A stretch of 32,094 bases of DNA. Source: Pseudomonadota bacterium. GTDB lineage: Bacteria > Pseudomonadota > Alphaproteobacteria > Rhizobiales > Beijerinckiaceae. The position numbers and the translations under genes are program-made. The DNA is taken from positions 1-32,094 of the forward strand of contig JAFAAP010000036.1 of NCBI GenBank assembly GCA_023426505.1, read 5' to 3'. This document shows positions 24,016 to 31,988 of this stretch, one piece after another; the stretch's first letter is position 1; the number at the start of each line of letters is the position of its first letter. The notes below the pieces were generated by a model that worked only from the letters and a program-made list of their open reading frames with translations, did not search any database and was not told the DNA's origin.

Positions 24016-24471
24016 ATGTGGACAGGTTCACGCGCCACACTCGCGGCAGTTCTCATGATTTTTGCTGGTTCCGTTCAGGCCGGATTTGAGGACGAGGGGA
24101 AGGCGCAATTCAGCAAGTTCGTCGCCGCTCAGAATGCCCATGATCTGAAGGCTGTGGGCGACATGCTGCTCGACAGCCCGCAGTTTCTCTGGATCACCAG
24201 AGGGGCACCTGTCTGGGGCCGCGAGGCCGCTCTCAAGCGGTTCGAGGCACTCTATCAAGGCACATGGTCTCTCGATCCCAAGACGGACGAAATCAAGGTG
24301 TTCGAGATCAAGCCGGGAGTGGCCCAACTCTATGTCCCGATCACCTTTATGATCGCTCCTGCCGGTCAGACCGCCCAGCCCGCCCGCTTCCTCATGAACC
24401 CGATCCTGGTCAAGACGCCTGAGGGCTGGAAGATATCGAGCGTTCTGCCGATTCCGGTGCCGATGCAGTGA
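24016..24471 (+). CDS. Exported NTF2/SnoaL-like protein
   Basis: The 151-residue product begins MWTGSRATLAAVLMIFAGSVQA, a Sec signal peptide cut after VQA, so the mature protein is about 129 residues and periplasmic. The mature part has the cone-shaped NTF2-like pattern: an N-terminal helix (KAQFSKFVAAQNAHDLKAVG), LDSPQFLWITRGAPVWGREA and a beta-sheet ending VKTPEGWKISSVLPIPVP. GGAGG eight bases before ATG 24016 supports the start. NTF2-like domains serve as enzymes or binding scaffolds; no catalytic residues can be named here. Confidence 0.75.
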   Translation: MWTGSRATLAAVLMIFAGSVQAGFEDEGKAQFSKFVAAQNAHDLKAVGDMLLDSPQFLWITRGAPVWGREAALKRFEALYQGTWSLDPKTDEIKVFEIKPGVAQLYVPITFMIAPAGQTAQPARFLMNPILVKTPEGWKISSVLPIPVPMQ

Positions 24472-24609
24472 TCTGAATTGCCTCTCGGACACACACAAGG
24501 TGACGCGGCTCGTTCGCCTGACCTGAGTCAACTGAGCATCGATGGCTCGAAGTTGCGCTTCCAGTTTCTGCTGGTTGAAGTCGTCAGGCGTCACTCTACC
24601 ACCACGCGA

Positions 24610-24623
24610 GGGGGCAAGCCCCC
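24610..24623. terminator. GC-rich hairpin between convergent genes
   Basis: GGGGGC-AA-GCCCCC lies just beyond the VanZ-like stop and 140 bp beyond the NTF2-like stop. It may end one or both transcripts, but it has no T-run on either side, so it is weak as an intrinsic terminator. Confidence 0.25.
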
Positions 24624-24624
24624 T

Positions 24625-24969
24625 TTATGGGGCTCTCTTGTGGCGCTCGACGAGCATGGCGAAAGCTACTCCGAGAAGAGCGCCTGACGCCTTCACCAAG
24701 CCATCAGGCAGGCGACCATGGCGGCCTAGGACGTGGTTCTGGGCGAGTTCAAGGAACCCGGCGAGCCCGAGCAGCAGGGCCAAGACCGGCAAGCGGTGCT
24801 TCGGGTAGCCGAGGCAAAAGGCAGCTCCGATCACCGCGAAGGCGGCAAACCGCTCCAGGTTGACCGGAGCGCCGGTCACGGGCCGAAGCTCGATAGGCGC
24901 GAGAGTGAAGGCCGCAATAGCAAGGACGAGCAGCCAAGCGACCCAGCGGAAGAAGACCTTGGGTGTCAT
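24625..24969 (-). CDS. VanZ-like membrane protein
   Basis: The 114-residue product starts MTPKVFFRWVAWLLVLAIAA and has four hydrophobic segments. PIELRPVTGAPVNLERFAAF near 28-47, YPKHR and a C-terminal FLELAQNHVLGRHGRLPDGL match the VanZ-like group (LEl.Q......R..d.D). VanZ proteins are small membrane proteins, linked to teicoplanin resistance in enterococci; most homologues have unknown roles. A longer frame to 25095 exists, but the ATG at 24969 fits the first membrane helix. Ribosome site weak. Its stop is convergent with the NTF2-like gene. Confidence 0.7.
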   Translation of the reverse strand: MTPKVFFRWVAWLLVLAIAAFTLAPIELRPVTGAPVNLERFAAFAVIGAAFCLGYPKHRLPVLALLLGLAGFLELAQNHVLGRHGRLPDGLVKASGALLGVAFAMLVERHKRAP

Positions 24970-25095
24970 GCCTGAGGGGTTTAGTCGATTGCAGCGGATT
25001 TTGGCATAGCTCTTTCGCGCCCAGGATATCGCGGTGAGGGAGCTTTTTGGCATCAGGAGTAAAATGGCGTTCAGTGCCGTGCCCAGGCCATTCAC

Positions 25096-25610
25096 CTGAA
25101 CGGCCGCTTAGAGTCTTGGTTGCGTACGAACGCTGACGTGTCGTTCGTTAGAGCGATTTCATATCTTGGAAGGTCGCGTAGGCCGGAGGGGTCACGGCCT
25201 ATGGGGTGGATGTTGCACAAATGATTCGTTGAGATCGAACCTATTCGCGTTTAGTCACCGGCCGGGTCACACAAGGGCATCGCCGTACCCTCACGAATTT
25301 CTGGTCTGCCCACCCTTTGTCGATTTTCAGTTATCTTTGCAGATGTGCCAGACCCTGACGTTCGCGCCAGCCGTGTCAAGGAAACCGTCTCATGCACAGA
25401 ACCTTGACAGGATGGCACCTTGCCAGCGGTTTCTCGCAATGGGGTACGGCGACGTAGGACACCGGCGAAGCCCACATCTCAGGCCAGTCCTAAATAAGAG
25501 ACTACCTCTTCAGGGGCAGTTGCCAGCTTGGCATTCCAACAAGAGCCTTAGCAGTCCACGGCGAGTGTTCGCCCTTATTCCCCGGAATACTTTCCAAAGT
25601 GGATGGTTTC
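25096..25610. other. Gene-poor stretch upstream of the broken metalloprotease
   Basis: About 500 bp without a convincing gene. The frame on the plus strand from 25166 to 25657 has no ribosome site, many Cys/His/Pro residues and no domain. It presumably held the promoter of the metalloprotease gene. Confidence 0.45.
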
Positions 25611-27002
25611 ATGCCTGCAATTGCGTCCAACAATGTTACCGGAAACGCTTATGTTGACGGTCTTCTCGGCAGCTACAGATGGGCAACGAACAATCTAACC
25701 TACAGCTTTCCAAGCGATGGCTCCTATTACGGCAGCGCGTACGGCGCGGCTGAGGACACCACCAACTTCGGCGTGCTCAGCGCCATCCAGTAGGCAACTT
25801 CCTGCACTGTTTTGAAAGCGTACTCCTCGGTTGCGAATCTTGGCTTTACGCAGGTCACCGAGACGGCGGCCCAACATGGCGACCTCCGCTTCGCCCTGTC
25901 GGACAAGCCCGGGACTGCCTGGGCGTATTCGCCTTCCACTGCGGCCGCCGGCGGCGATGCCTGGTTCGGCACCTCCAGCGGTTATTTCACCAGCCCTGGC
26001 AGAGGCAACTACGCCCACCTCGTCTTCCTGCATGAGATCGGGCACACGCTCGGCCTGGATCATGCCCATGAGGGTAATGTCGTGCCGCAAGACCGTGACT
26101 CGATGGAGTACACGGTCATGAGCTATCGCTCGTATGCAGGAGCTTCGACGACGGCAGGTTACACGAACGAAACCTGGGGCTACGCGCAATCGCTGATGAT
26201 GTATGACATCGCGGCCGTGCAGCACATGTATGGGGCCAACTTCTCCACCAACAGCGGCAACACGACCTATTCCTGGAGCCCGACGACGGGCGAGATGCTC
26301 ATCAATGGCCTTGGTCAGGGGGCACCGGGAGCCAACCGCATCCTTCTGACGGTGTGGGACGGGGGAGGAGGCGATACATACGACCTCTCGGAGTACACGA
26401 CTAGTCTGAAGGTCGATCTCCGCCCAAGGGAATGGACAACCACAACTACGTCCCAGCTTGCGAAGCTGCATTGGGACGGCTCGGAGGTTGCGGTCGGCAA
26501 CATTGCCAATGCGCCGCTCTACAACGGCGACGCCCGTTCGCTGATCGAGAATGCCGTCGGCGGATCCGGGAACGATACTCTGACTGGCAACGAAGCCGCC
26601 AATCTGCTTAAAGGTGGTGGCGGGGCGGACACGCTGTCGGGGCTCGGCGGAAGCGACGTTCTGGATGGCGGGGCCGGAGCCGATATGCTCCTCGGCGGAG
26701 CCGGAGCGGATGTGTTCGACTTCAACTCCACGCAGGACTCCCCGTCGAATGCGCGTGACACCATTCAGGACTTCGTACGAGGAAGCGAGCATATTGATCT
26801 GCGCACGATTGACGCGAACACCGCATTGGCAGGAGACTAAGGATTCTTGTTCATCGGCGGCAGTTCCTTCACGGGTCAACCGGGGCAGCTGAATTTCAGC
26901 AGCAGTGTGCTATCGGGCGACGTCAACGGCGACAAGATTGCAGATTTCCGCATCAATCTCCCGGCTGTTCCCATATTGACAGAAGCCGACTTCTATCTCT
27001 GA
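25611..27002 (+). pseudogene. Serralysin-type (M10) RTX metalloprotease gene with two stops
   Basis: A single frame from ATG 25611 to TGA 27000-27002 encodes an M10 secreted protease interrupted twice. The zinc site HEIGHTLGLDH (26031-26063) and the Met-turn VMSYRSY are intact. RTX nonapeptides follow (GGSGNDTLTGNEAANLLKGG, then GGADTLSGLGGSDVLDGGAG), then a C-terminal secretion region ending ILTEADFYL. Stops occur at TAG 25791-25793 (in SAIQ-stop-A) and TAA 26838-26840 (before GFLFIG). Both are where the family often has Gln, so CAG to TAG and CAA to TAA are likely. Without them the product is about 463 aa and would be exported by a type I system. Confidence 0.75.
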
Positions 27003-27254
27003 AAGCCCATGTGAAAGGATCCCGGCAGCTTGACTGGGTCAACCGCGAGCGGTGGCACACCTGCGGGGCCTCACATAAAGGCTCGAAGTCAGACACATTT
27101 CGTGATTGGTTTGCTTCCGTTCATCTCAGGTAGGCTACCGACAAGTGATCCACAGCATTGTGCCGTCAGCCTTCTGAAGTAGTCCTGCCGTCCTATTTTC
27201 GACCGCACCTTTGCTAACGGGCTCATGGCCGAGTTGCCGGCACGAGAGGGAACG

Positions 27255-29462
27255 ATGGCACGCTGGCGTCGACCCATTCTCATCGCAATCGCAGGCATTG
27301 CGCTGACCTTGCCGCTGCGCGTTCAACTGGATCTCGGCCATGGGGCCAGTCCCTCCATCATAAACGGGTTGGCTTTCGCAAAGGATGGCGACGGCGGCGG
27401 CAATGGTAACGGTGGCGGGAATGGGAACGGGAACGGTGGGGGCAATGGAAATGGAGGCGGACACGGCAACGGTGGCGCGAGCGGCGACGGGGGCGGCAAT
27501 GGCAACGGTGGCGGGCACGGGAACGGGGGCGCGAGCGGGAATGGCAATGGAGGCGCCGGGAATGGCGCTGGCTCGGCCAGCGGTAGTGCAGGCAACAGCG
27601 GGGGCCACAGCAATTCCGATGGCGGCGAACGGGGCGGTGGGCACGGCAACGGTGGCGGAGGTGGCTATGCCGGCAGCCAGGGAAATGCCGGGAGTGGCAA
27701 CGGGAATGAAGGTGGCAGGAGCGGTGGTGTCGGAAACGGCAATGGCAATGGCGGCGGGCAAGGCCATTCCAACGCTGGCGGACGGGACGGCGGCATAGGC
27801 GCAGGGGTAGGCCGCGGGAACGGTGCCGAAGGTGGATTGGGTCGAGGCAACGGCGGCTTCGGTGCGGGCTGGAACGGCAGTGTCAGCCGCGCAAGCGACG
27901 CCAGCATTGGCGGCCCTGCCGGTGCAGGCAGGGGCTACAACAATGCCGGAGGCAATAGCGCCAAGGCCAACGTGGGCAATAGCCGGCAAGCCAGCCCCGG
28001 GAAGGAAGCAGGTGCAGGCCCAAGCAGCAAGGGCAACCCGCAAGCCCGCACACCGCGATCCGCAAACGCACTGAGCGGCAAAGGCCAGCGCGCCAACGAC
28101 AAGGCCCAGCCGAGCACAAACAAGGCGTCGGCGGGCCAAGGCAGGGCGGCCGCATCCACCGAACAGTCGCCCGGCCAGGCTAAGGCTGCTGCACCGACAC
28201 CTGCGACCAGGATGGCGGCTCCGGTCCAGACGCGGCCGTTCACGGCCATTCCGGTCGCCGAGGAGATCGACCGTCGCCCCAGACCACGGCAAGCCACGCG
28301 CTCCATCGTCGCTTCGGGCCTGTCTCAGGACGATTTGGCAAAGCTGACGGCGCGGGGCTTTCGCATCGAGACCCGAACGCAGGGCAGCTTGGCACCCCAG
28401 GTGTTCAGGCTGCGAGTTCCAGGCGATATTTCGCTGGCCCAGGCCCGGCAACAGGTCCGCCTCATCGACGTTCAGGCCTCGGTCGCTTTCGACCAGTTCT
28501 ACTATCTCGATGAGAGCACCCCGGCCTGCGCGGGCGCGGAGTGCCAGGCGTCCTCGCCCGCGAACTGGGCATCGCTCGTGAAGTGGTCGGGGCAGAATGC
28601 CACACAATGCGGACTTGCTCCCCTCATAGGCCTGATCGACACGGGCGTGAATGCCGAGCACGACGCCCTAAAGGGACAGTCGGTCGAGGTTGTGGCCCAG
28701 CCCACCCGTCGCACCCTCCCCTCGCTGCAGGATCACGGCACGGCCGTCGCGGCTCTTCTCGTCGGCCGTCCAGGAAGTTCAACACCCGGCCTCCTGCCGC
28801 AGGCCAGCATTGTCGCGGTTGATGCGTTCTACCGTGACGGCGGCACGGCCGACCGGACGGACGTGACGGCGCTGGTCACCGCGATTGAGGCACTGGCCGA
28901 GCGCGCGGTGCGGGTCATCAACTTGAGCCTGTCCGGTCCGGCCAACGAGGTTCTCCAGACAGCCATTGCAGCCGCCCAGGCCAAGGGCATCGTGATCGTT
29001 GCGGCAGCCGGCAACAACGGTGCCGGAGCCGAGCCCTCCTATCCGGCCGCCTATCCGGGCGTCGTCGCGGTCACGGCCGTCGATCGCGACCTCAACGTGT
29101 ACCGGCGCGCCACCCGCGGTCCCTATATCGACCTGTCCGCTCCCGGGGTGAATGTTTGGACAGCCTCAGCCCAAGGCAGCGGCAGGCTGCGCACCGGAAC
29201 ATCCTATGCGGTGCCCTTCGTATCGGCCGCAGCGGGACTGGTGCTGGCGTCCAATCCGAAACTGGACGCTAAGATGGTCCGGTCGCGTCTTGAGGAGAGT
29301 ACGCGTGACCTCGGCCAACCCGGGCGCGATCCGGTCTTTGGCTTCGGCCTCATCCAGATGGCAGGCCTGTGCGCACCGCCGGCCGGATATCCCGCAACTG
29401 CGACAGTCCATGGACCGCCGACTGTTTCCTCTGTCGGCGCGCAGGTAGTTGAGGCACCTTGA
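27255..29462 (+). CDS. Subtilisin-like (S8) serine protease with long Gly/Asn-rich segment
   Basis: A 735-residue exported protein. The start at 27255 follows GAGAGGG and gives MARWRRPILIAIAGIALTLP, a signal peptide. Residues 44-250 are nearly all Gly, Asn and Ala (GNGGG, HGNGG and ASGNGN units). A Gln/Lys/Ala-rich linker (255-340) and a pro-region-like domain (345-425) follow, then the catalytic domain with D462 (LIDTGVN), H494 (DHGTAVA) and S650 (GTSYAVP); AAGNNG carries the oxyanion Asn. It should be a secreted or surface protease. The low-complexity segment may be a flexible spacer or a cell-surface anchor. It is intact, unlike the metalloprotease next door. Confidence 0.9.
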   Translation: MARWRRPILIAIAGIALTLPLRVQLDLGHGASPSIINGLAFAKDGDGGGNGNGGGNGNGNGGGNGNGGGHGNGGASGDGGGNGNGGGHGNGGASGNGNGGAGNGAGSASGSAGNSGGHSNSDGGERGGGHGNGGGGGYAGSQGNAGSGNGNEGGRSGGVGNGNGNGGGQGHSNAGGRDGGIGAGVGRGNGAEGGLGRGNGGFGAGWNGSVSRASDASIGGPAGAGRGYNNAGGNSAKANVGNSRQASPGKEAGAGPSSKGNPQARTPRSANALSGKGQRANDKAQPSTNKASAGQGRAAASTEQSPGQAKAAAPTPATRMAAPVQTRPFTAIPVAEEIDRRPRPRQATRSIVASGLSQDDLAKLTARGFRIETRTQGSLAPQVFRLRVPGDISLAQARQQVRLIDVQASVAFDQFYYLDESTPACAGAECQASSPANWASLVKWSGQNATQCGLAPLIGLIDTGVNAEHDALKGQSVEVVAQPTRRTLPSLQDHGTAVAALLVGRPGSSTPGLLPQASIVAVDAFYRDGGTADRTDVTALVTAIEALAERAVRVINLSLSGPANEVLQTAIAAAQAKGIVIVAAAGNNGAGAEPSYPAAYPGVVAVTAVDRDLNVYRRATRGPYIDLSAPGVNVWTASAQGSGRLRTGTSYAVPFVSAAAGLVLASNPKLDAKMVRSRLEESTRDLGQPGRDPVFGFGLIQMAGLCAPPAGYPATATVHGPPTVSSVGAQVVEAP

Positions 29463-29672
29463 CCCGCGCTCAGTGTCAGGCCGTGCGGAGCAGCCAGCTA
29501 CCGTCCGAGTCTTGGGGGAAGGTGCGGTCAGGCATTGCGAGCTTCGCCCGAATCCGGACCGTACGAGCCTCGATCCAGATCGCCGAAAAAGTTGTGCGCC
29601 TGTCCGCGTTCCGCATTTCTCGGGGCGGCCCCAAAGGTGTTGTCATGCGCAACGGGAACAATTGCGGGAAAG

Positions 29673-29749
29673 TGGCAGGGGCGGCAGGGTTTGAACGCTG
29701 CACCATCGGGTTTGGAGGCCCGACGCTCTGCCAATTGAGCTACGCCCCT
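29673..29749 (-). tRNA. tRNA-Trp-like gene with an 8-nt anticodon loop (possibly pseudo)
   Basis: The minus strand folds as a tRNA: acceptor stem AGGGGCG/CGCCCCT (7 of 7 pairs), D-arm GCTC/GAGC, anticodon stem TCGGG/CCCGA and an encoded GCCA end. The anticodon CCA (29713-29715) gives Trp, and the G discriminator fits Trp. Two features are odd. The anticodon loop CCTCCAAA has eight bases instead of seven, and the T-stem GCAG-C-G pairs with CCTGC only if a C is bulged. It may be a pseudo-tRNA, a second odd isoacceptor or a frameshift suppressor. Confidence 0.7.
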
Positions 29750-29909
29750 CTGTCGAGCTCCGAAACAATAGGCATCGTCCGCGGGCGCGTGAACATCTCT
29801 TAAGGTAAATAGATTGGATCATTTTGACTATTCCATCTGGGAGAACCTGCCGCACGCGTAACCTCTCCGCACGATCTGGCCGAGGAGATGCCCCATCCGG
29901 TCCAGCGCC

Positions 29910-29944
29910 AAAAAAGAGGCGCCCTGGCTTGGCGGGAGGGCGCC
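29910..29944 (-). terminator. Rho-independent terminator (minus strand)
   Basis: The minus strand has GGCGCCCT, an 11-nt loop, AGGGCGCC and then TCTTTTTT: a perfect 8-bp GC stem with a T-run. It probably ends the transcript of the DUF6894-like gene at 30078-30311. The rest of 29750-30077 shows no convincing gene; a minus frame at 29828-30061 crosses this terminator and is doubted. Confidence 0.75.
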
Positions 29945-30077
29945 TGAAGTATACCGGCCAAGGGGACCGCGAAGATCGTTCGGGAGCCGGCTTGGGATAA
30001 CGGCTGCCGCCGCGGGTTTATTCCCCGTGTCCAAGAAAGCTCCCTTGTGGGCCGGCTTCACGCACGCCTGTCGGAGA

Positions 30078-30311
30078 TTAGGTCACCTGAAGCTTTGACA
30101 GCGCCACCGTGAAAAGGACCTGTCCGGCCTCGTTCTCCACCTGTATGCCATACCCCTTCAACGAGGCCGCTGCGAGGTCCCGGGACACAAACAAGTTACA
30201 ACCACTCTGCGCATGCTGCCGCGCACCCCGATCATCGGCACACTCATGGCCACTCATATCCGCAGCGACAGTTTCGCCGTCTTTGACGAGGTGAAAGAAG
30301 TAGCGTGGTAT
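30078..30311 (-). CDS. DUF6894-like protein with apparent ATA start
   Basis: The frame encodes a 77-residue DUF6894-type protein: (I/M)PRYFFHLVKDGETVAADMSG, SRDLAAASLKGYGIQVENEA and VALSKLQVT. Where the family has ATG the sequence reads ATA (30311-30309), and GAGGGG lies at the right distance upstream, so the normal start codon seems to have mutated. The frame is open upstream to an ATG at 30398, within the end of the IS5 element, which would add 29 unrelated residues and read through the ribosome site. Rare AUA initiation, the fusion form, or loss of function are all possible. A terminator follows at 29910-29944. Confidence 0.5.
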   Translation of the reverse strand: MPRYFFHLVKDGETVAADMSGHECADDRGARQHAQSGCNLFVSRDLAAASLKGYGIQVENEAGQVLFTVALSKLQVT

Positions 30312-30380
30312 GGTGCAGTCCCCTCGGCACAAACAGCCAAGCTTATACTGAAGGGTTAGATTGTGGCTGAATTCGGGGCC

Positions 30381-31340
30381 TGAGAGGCTGGTGAGCAATT
30401 TTATTGCTCATTTCAAATGGTTGCTTCACAATAGATTTTGCGACGATTGGCAAGGCGGATGCGGGCGGTTTGACGGTTGAGGAACCCCGCTATGAACACC
30501 TGTCGTTATGCCAGCGATCTCACTGATGCCGAATGGGCGCTGCTCGCGCCCCTAATCCCCCGCAGCCATCCAGCCGGGCGGCGACAGATTCATCCTCTTC
30601 GACGGATTGTGGATGCCATCTTCTATCTGCTGCGAACCGGAGCGCAGTGGCGGATGCTGCCGCACGAATACCCTCCGCGTTACGCCGTGTTCTACCACTA
30701 TGCTCAGTGGCGCGAGAACGGCACGTGGGAGCACATCAATCAGGCCCTGCGCGAGAGTTATCGCCGCACGATCGGCCGCGCACCGCATCCGACAGCCGCG
30801 ATCATCGACAGCCAATCGGTCAAAACCACTGAGATGGGCGGACCGCGCGGCTATAACGGCGGCAAGAAGATCAAGGGCCGCAAGCGCCATCTTCGCGTTG
30901 ATACGCAAGGCAATCTGCTGAAGAACAAGGTGCAGTCCGCCAACCTCCACGATCGCGCCGGAGCCGAACTCCTGCTGGAGGGTCTGCAGCATCTGTTTCC
31001 GGCCATTAAGTTGATATGGGCCGACACCGCTTATCGTGGGCTGAAGGACTGGTTGCGCCGGGCGCTGGGGTGGTAGCTGTCCATTCCGCAGCACTGGTGG
31101 AGCGGCGGCGTCTGGATGCGAGCTGACGCAGAGCCGCCGACGCGGCCGAGCGGCTTTCAGGTGCTCGCGCGAAGGTGGGTTGTTGAACGAACGATCGGTT
31201 GGCTCACCACCAACCGGCGGCTGGCCAAGGACTACGAACGCCTGATCGAGACCGGCGAGATGCTGCTCTACCTCGCCATGAGCCGCATCCTGCTGCGCCG
31301 CCTCACGCGAAAAGAAAGATAATTGCTCACCAGCCTCTCA
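30381..31340 (+). mobile_element. IS5-family (IS427-like) insertion sequence, 960 bp
   Basis: Perfect 20-bp inverted repeats mark both ends: TGAGAGGCTGGTGAGCAATT at 30381-30400 and its complement at 31321-31340. Between them lies a single transposase frame with one internal stop. No target duplication is clear (GCC left, GTC right). Its left end sits about 70 bp upstream of the DUF6894-like gene and may affect its expression. Confidence 0.9.
30492..31322 (+). pseudogene. IS5-family transposase with internal amber stop
   Basis: The transposase starts MNTCRYASDLTDAEWALLAP at 30492. The first two DDE residues lie in IIDSQSVKTT and IWADTAYRG. A TAG at 31074-31076 follows RRALGW; the same frame then continues through GFQVLARRWVVERTIGWLTT, which has the catalytic Glu, to a TAA at 31320-31322 inside the right terminal repeat. 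Without readthrough the 194-residue product lacks the Glu and is inactive. Full length would be about 276 residues, normal for the group. A single nonsense change is the simplest explanation. Confidence 0.8.
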
Positions 31341-31613
31341 GTCCTTGTGCCGCTAAGAAGGACCCATGGTGTAGTTGCTGGCCATCTGCGGCAAAGCACA
31401 GCGGAAGCCCCATTGACAGTATCTGCTCTTGAGTTGTCCCCGTCGATGACCTCGCCGACCAGTTGCTGAACCAGCAACTTGTTGGTGGCGGCCTCATCGC
31501 AATCCTGCCGCTCCCGCACAACAGGGCTGCCAGGCTGGCTCCGCCAGATCATCCAGAACACGCAGTCCGAAGCTGACTCTCCGGCGCATACGGCCGTGCA
31601 GATCTACACTTAA
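31341..31613. other. Flank of the IS5 element with a doubtful minus-strand frame
   Basis: A minus frame starting at a GTG near 31561 (MFWMIWRSQPGSPVV, then CDEAATNKLLVQQLVGEVID) runs into the IS5 end and through it. The middle looks protein-like, but it has no ribosome site and no known family. It may be the front of a gene broken by the element. Confidence 0.3.
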
Positions 31614-31713
31614 GGCATCGGATCTCTAAGTGGACGCACCACCAGCGGCCTCGATATGGCCCAAGGGTTGCTGAAATGCAGAACTCATCGGTTCCGCCTT
31701 CTCGTCCGATGCC
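31614..31713 (-). repeat. 100-bp repeat, copy B, with 9-bp terminal inverted repeats
   Basis: The segment starts GGCATCGGA and ends TCCGATGCC, a perfect 9-bp inverted pair. It is the inverted partner of 11334-11434 (about 88% identical). It lies between the IS5 flank and the luciferase-like remnant. It probably belongs to a small non-autonomous repeat family of this genome. Confidence 0.6.
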
Positions 31714-31763
31714 GTATGCCCGTGAGGGTGCGTTGGTACTTCGCCTCAGGAGCCATGCACGGA

Positions 31764-31988
31764 TCAATTGCTGAACTGGCCCATGCGATTCATAGAAGGA
31801 CCCGGAGCGTGAGCTGATCGTGCCCGGGACACGGCCGAGCCCGGGACGCGGCCCGGAAACAGGCGTGCCAGGGTGCCGAATTGCTCGGCAATCACGAGCG
31901 GGGAGTGGTTCGGCAGCATGATCCCGCCAGCCCCAACCCGAATGGTCCGGGAACCCGCGGCAATGTGGGCGATCACCAGGGAGGTAGC
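31764..31988 (-). pseudogene. Luciferase-like (LLM flavin-dependent) monooxygenase remnant
   Basis: The minus strand reads TSLVIAHIAAGSRTIRVGAG, then GIMLPNHSPLVIAEQFGTLA and RLFPGR, a strongly conserved block near residues 60-110 of bacterial LLM-class monooxygenases. A TGA (31989-31991) and missing bases come before it, and a frameshift near 31840 follows, after which LGRVPGT appears in another frame. The rest of the roughly 330-residue protein is absent, though more could lie beyond the window. Such enzymes oxidise small organics with FMNH2. Confidence 0.65.

Noticed and set aside
24476..24594. Minus-strand start MTPDDFNQQKLEAQLRAIDA just after the VanZ-like gene
   Set aside because: The first 35-40 codons look protein-like, but the start is GTG with a poor ribosome site and the frame then runs antisense through the NTF2-like gene. 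At most a small remnant.
25166..25657. Plus-strand frame of 163 codons before the metalloprotease
   Set aside because: No start signal, odd composition and overlaps the protease start.
27384..27870. Repetitive DNA that could suggest a CRISPR or other array
   Set aside because: Repeats are short, degenerate and codon-phased, encoding the Gly/Asn-rich part of the protease.
29828..30061. Minus-strand frame of 77 codons
   Set aside because: It contains a perfect intrinsic terminator hairpin and T-run in its middle, and no domain is seen.
25791..31076. Recoding of stop codons as glutamine
   Set aside because: Two or three different stop codons are involved, intact genes nearby end with the same stops, and no suppressor tRNA with a matching anticodon is visible. 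Ordinary decay is simpler.
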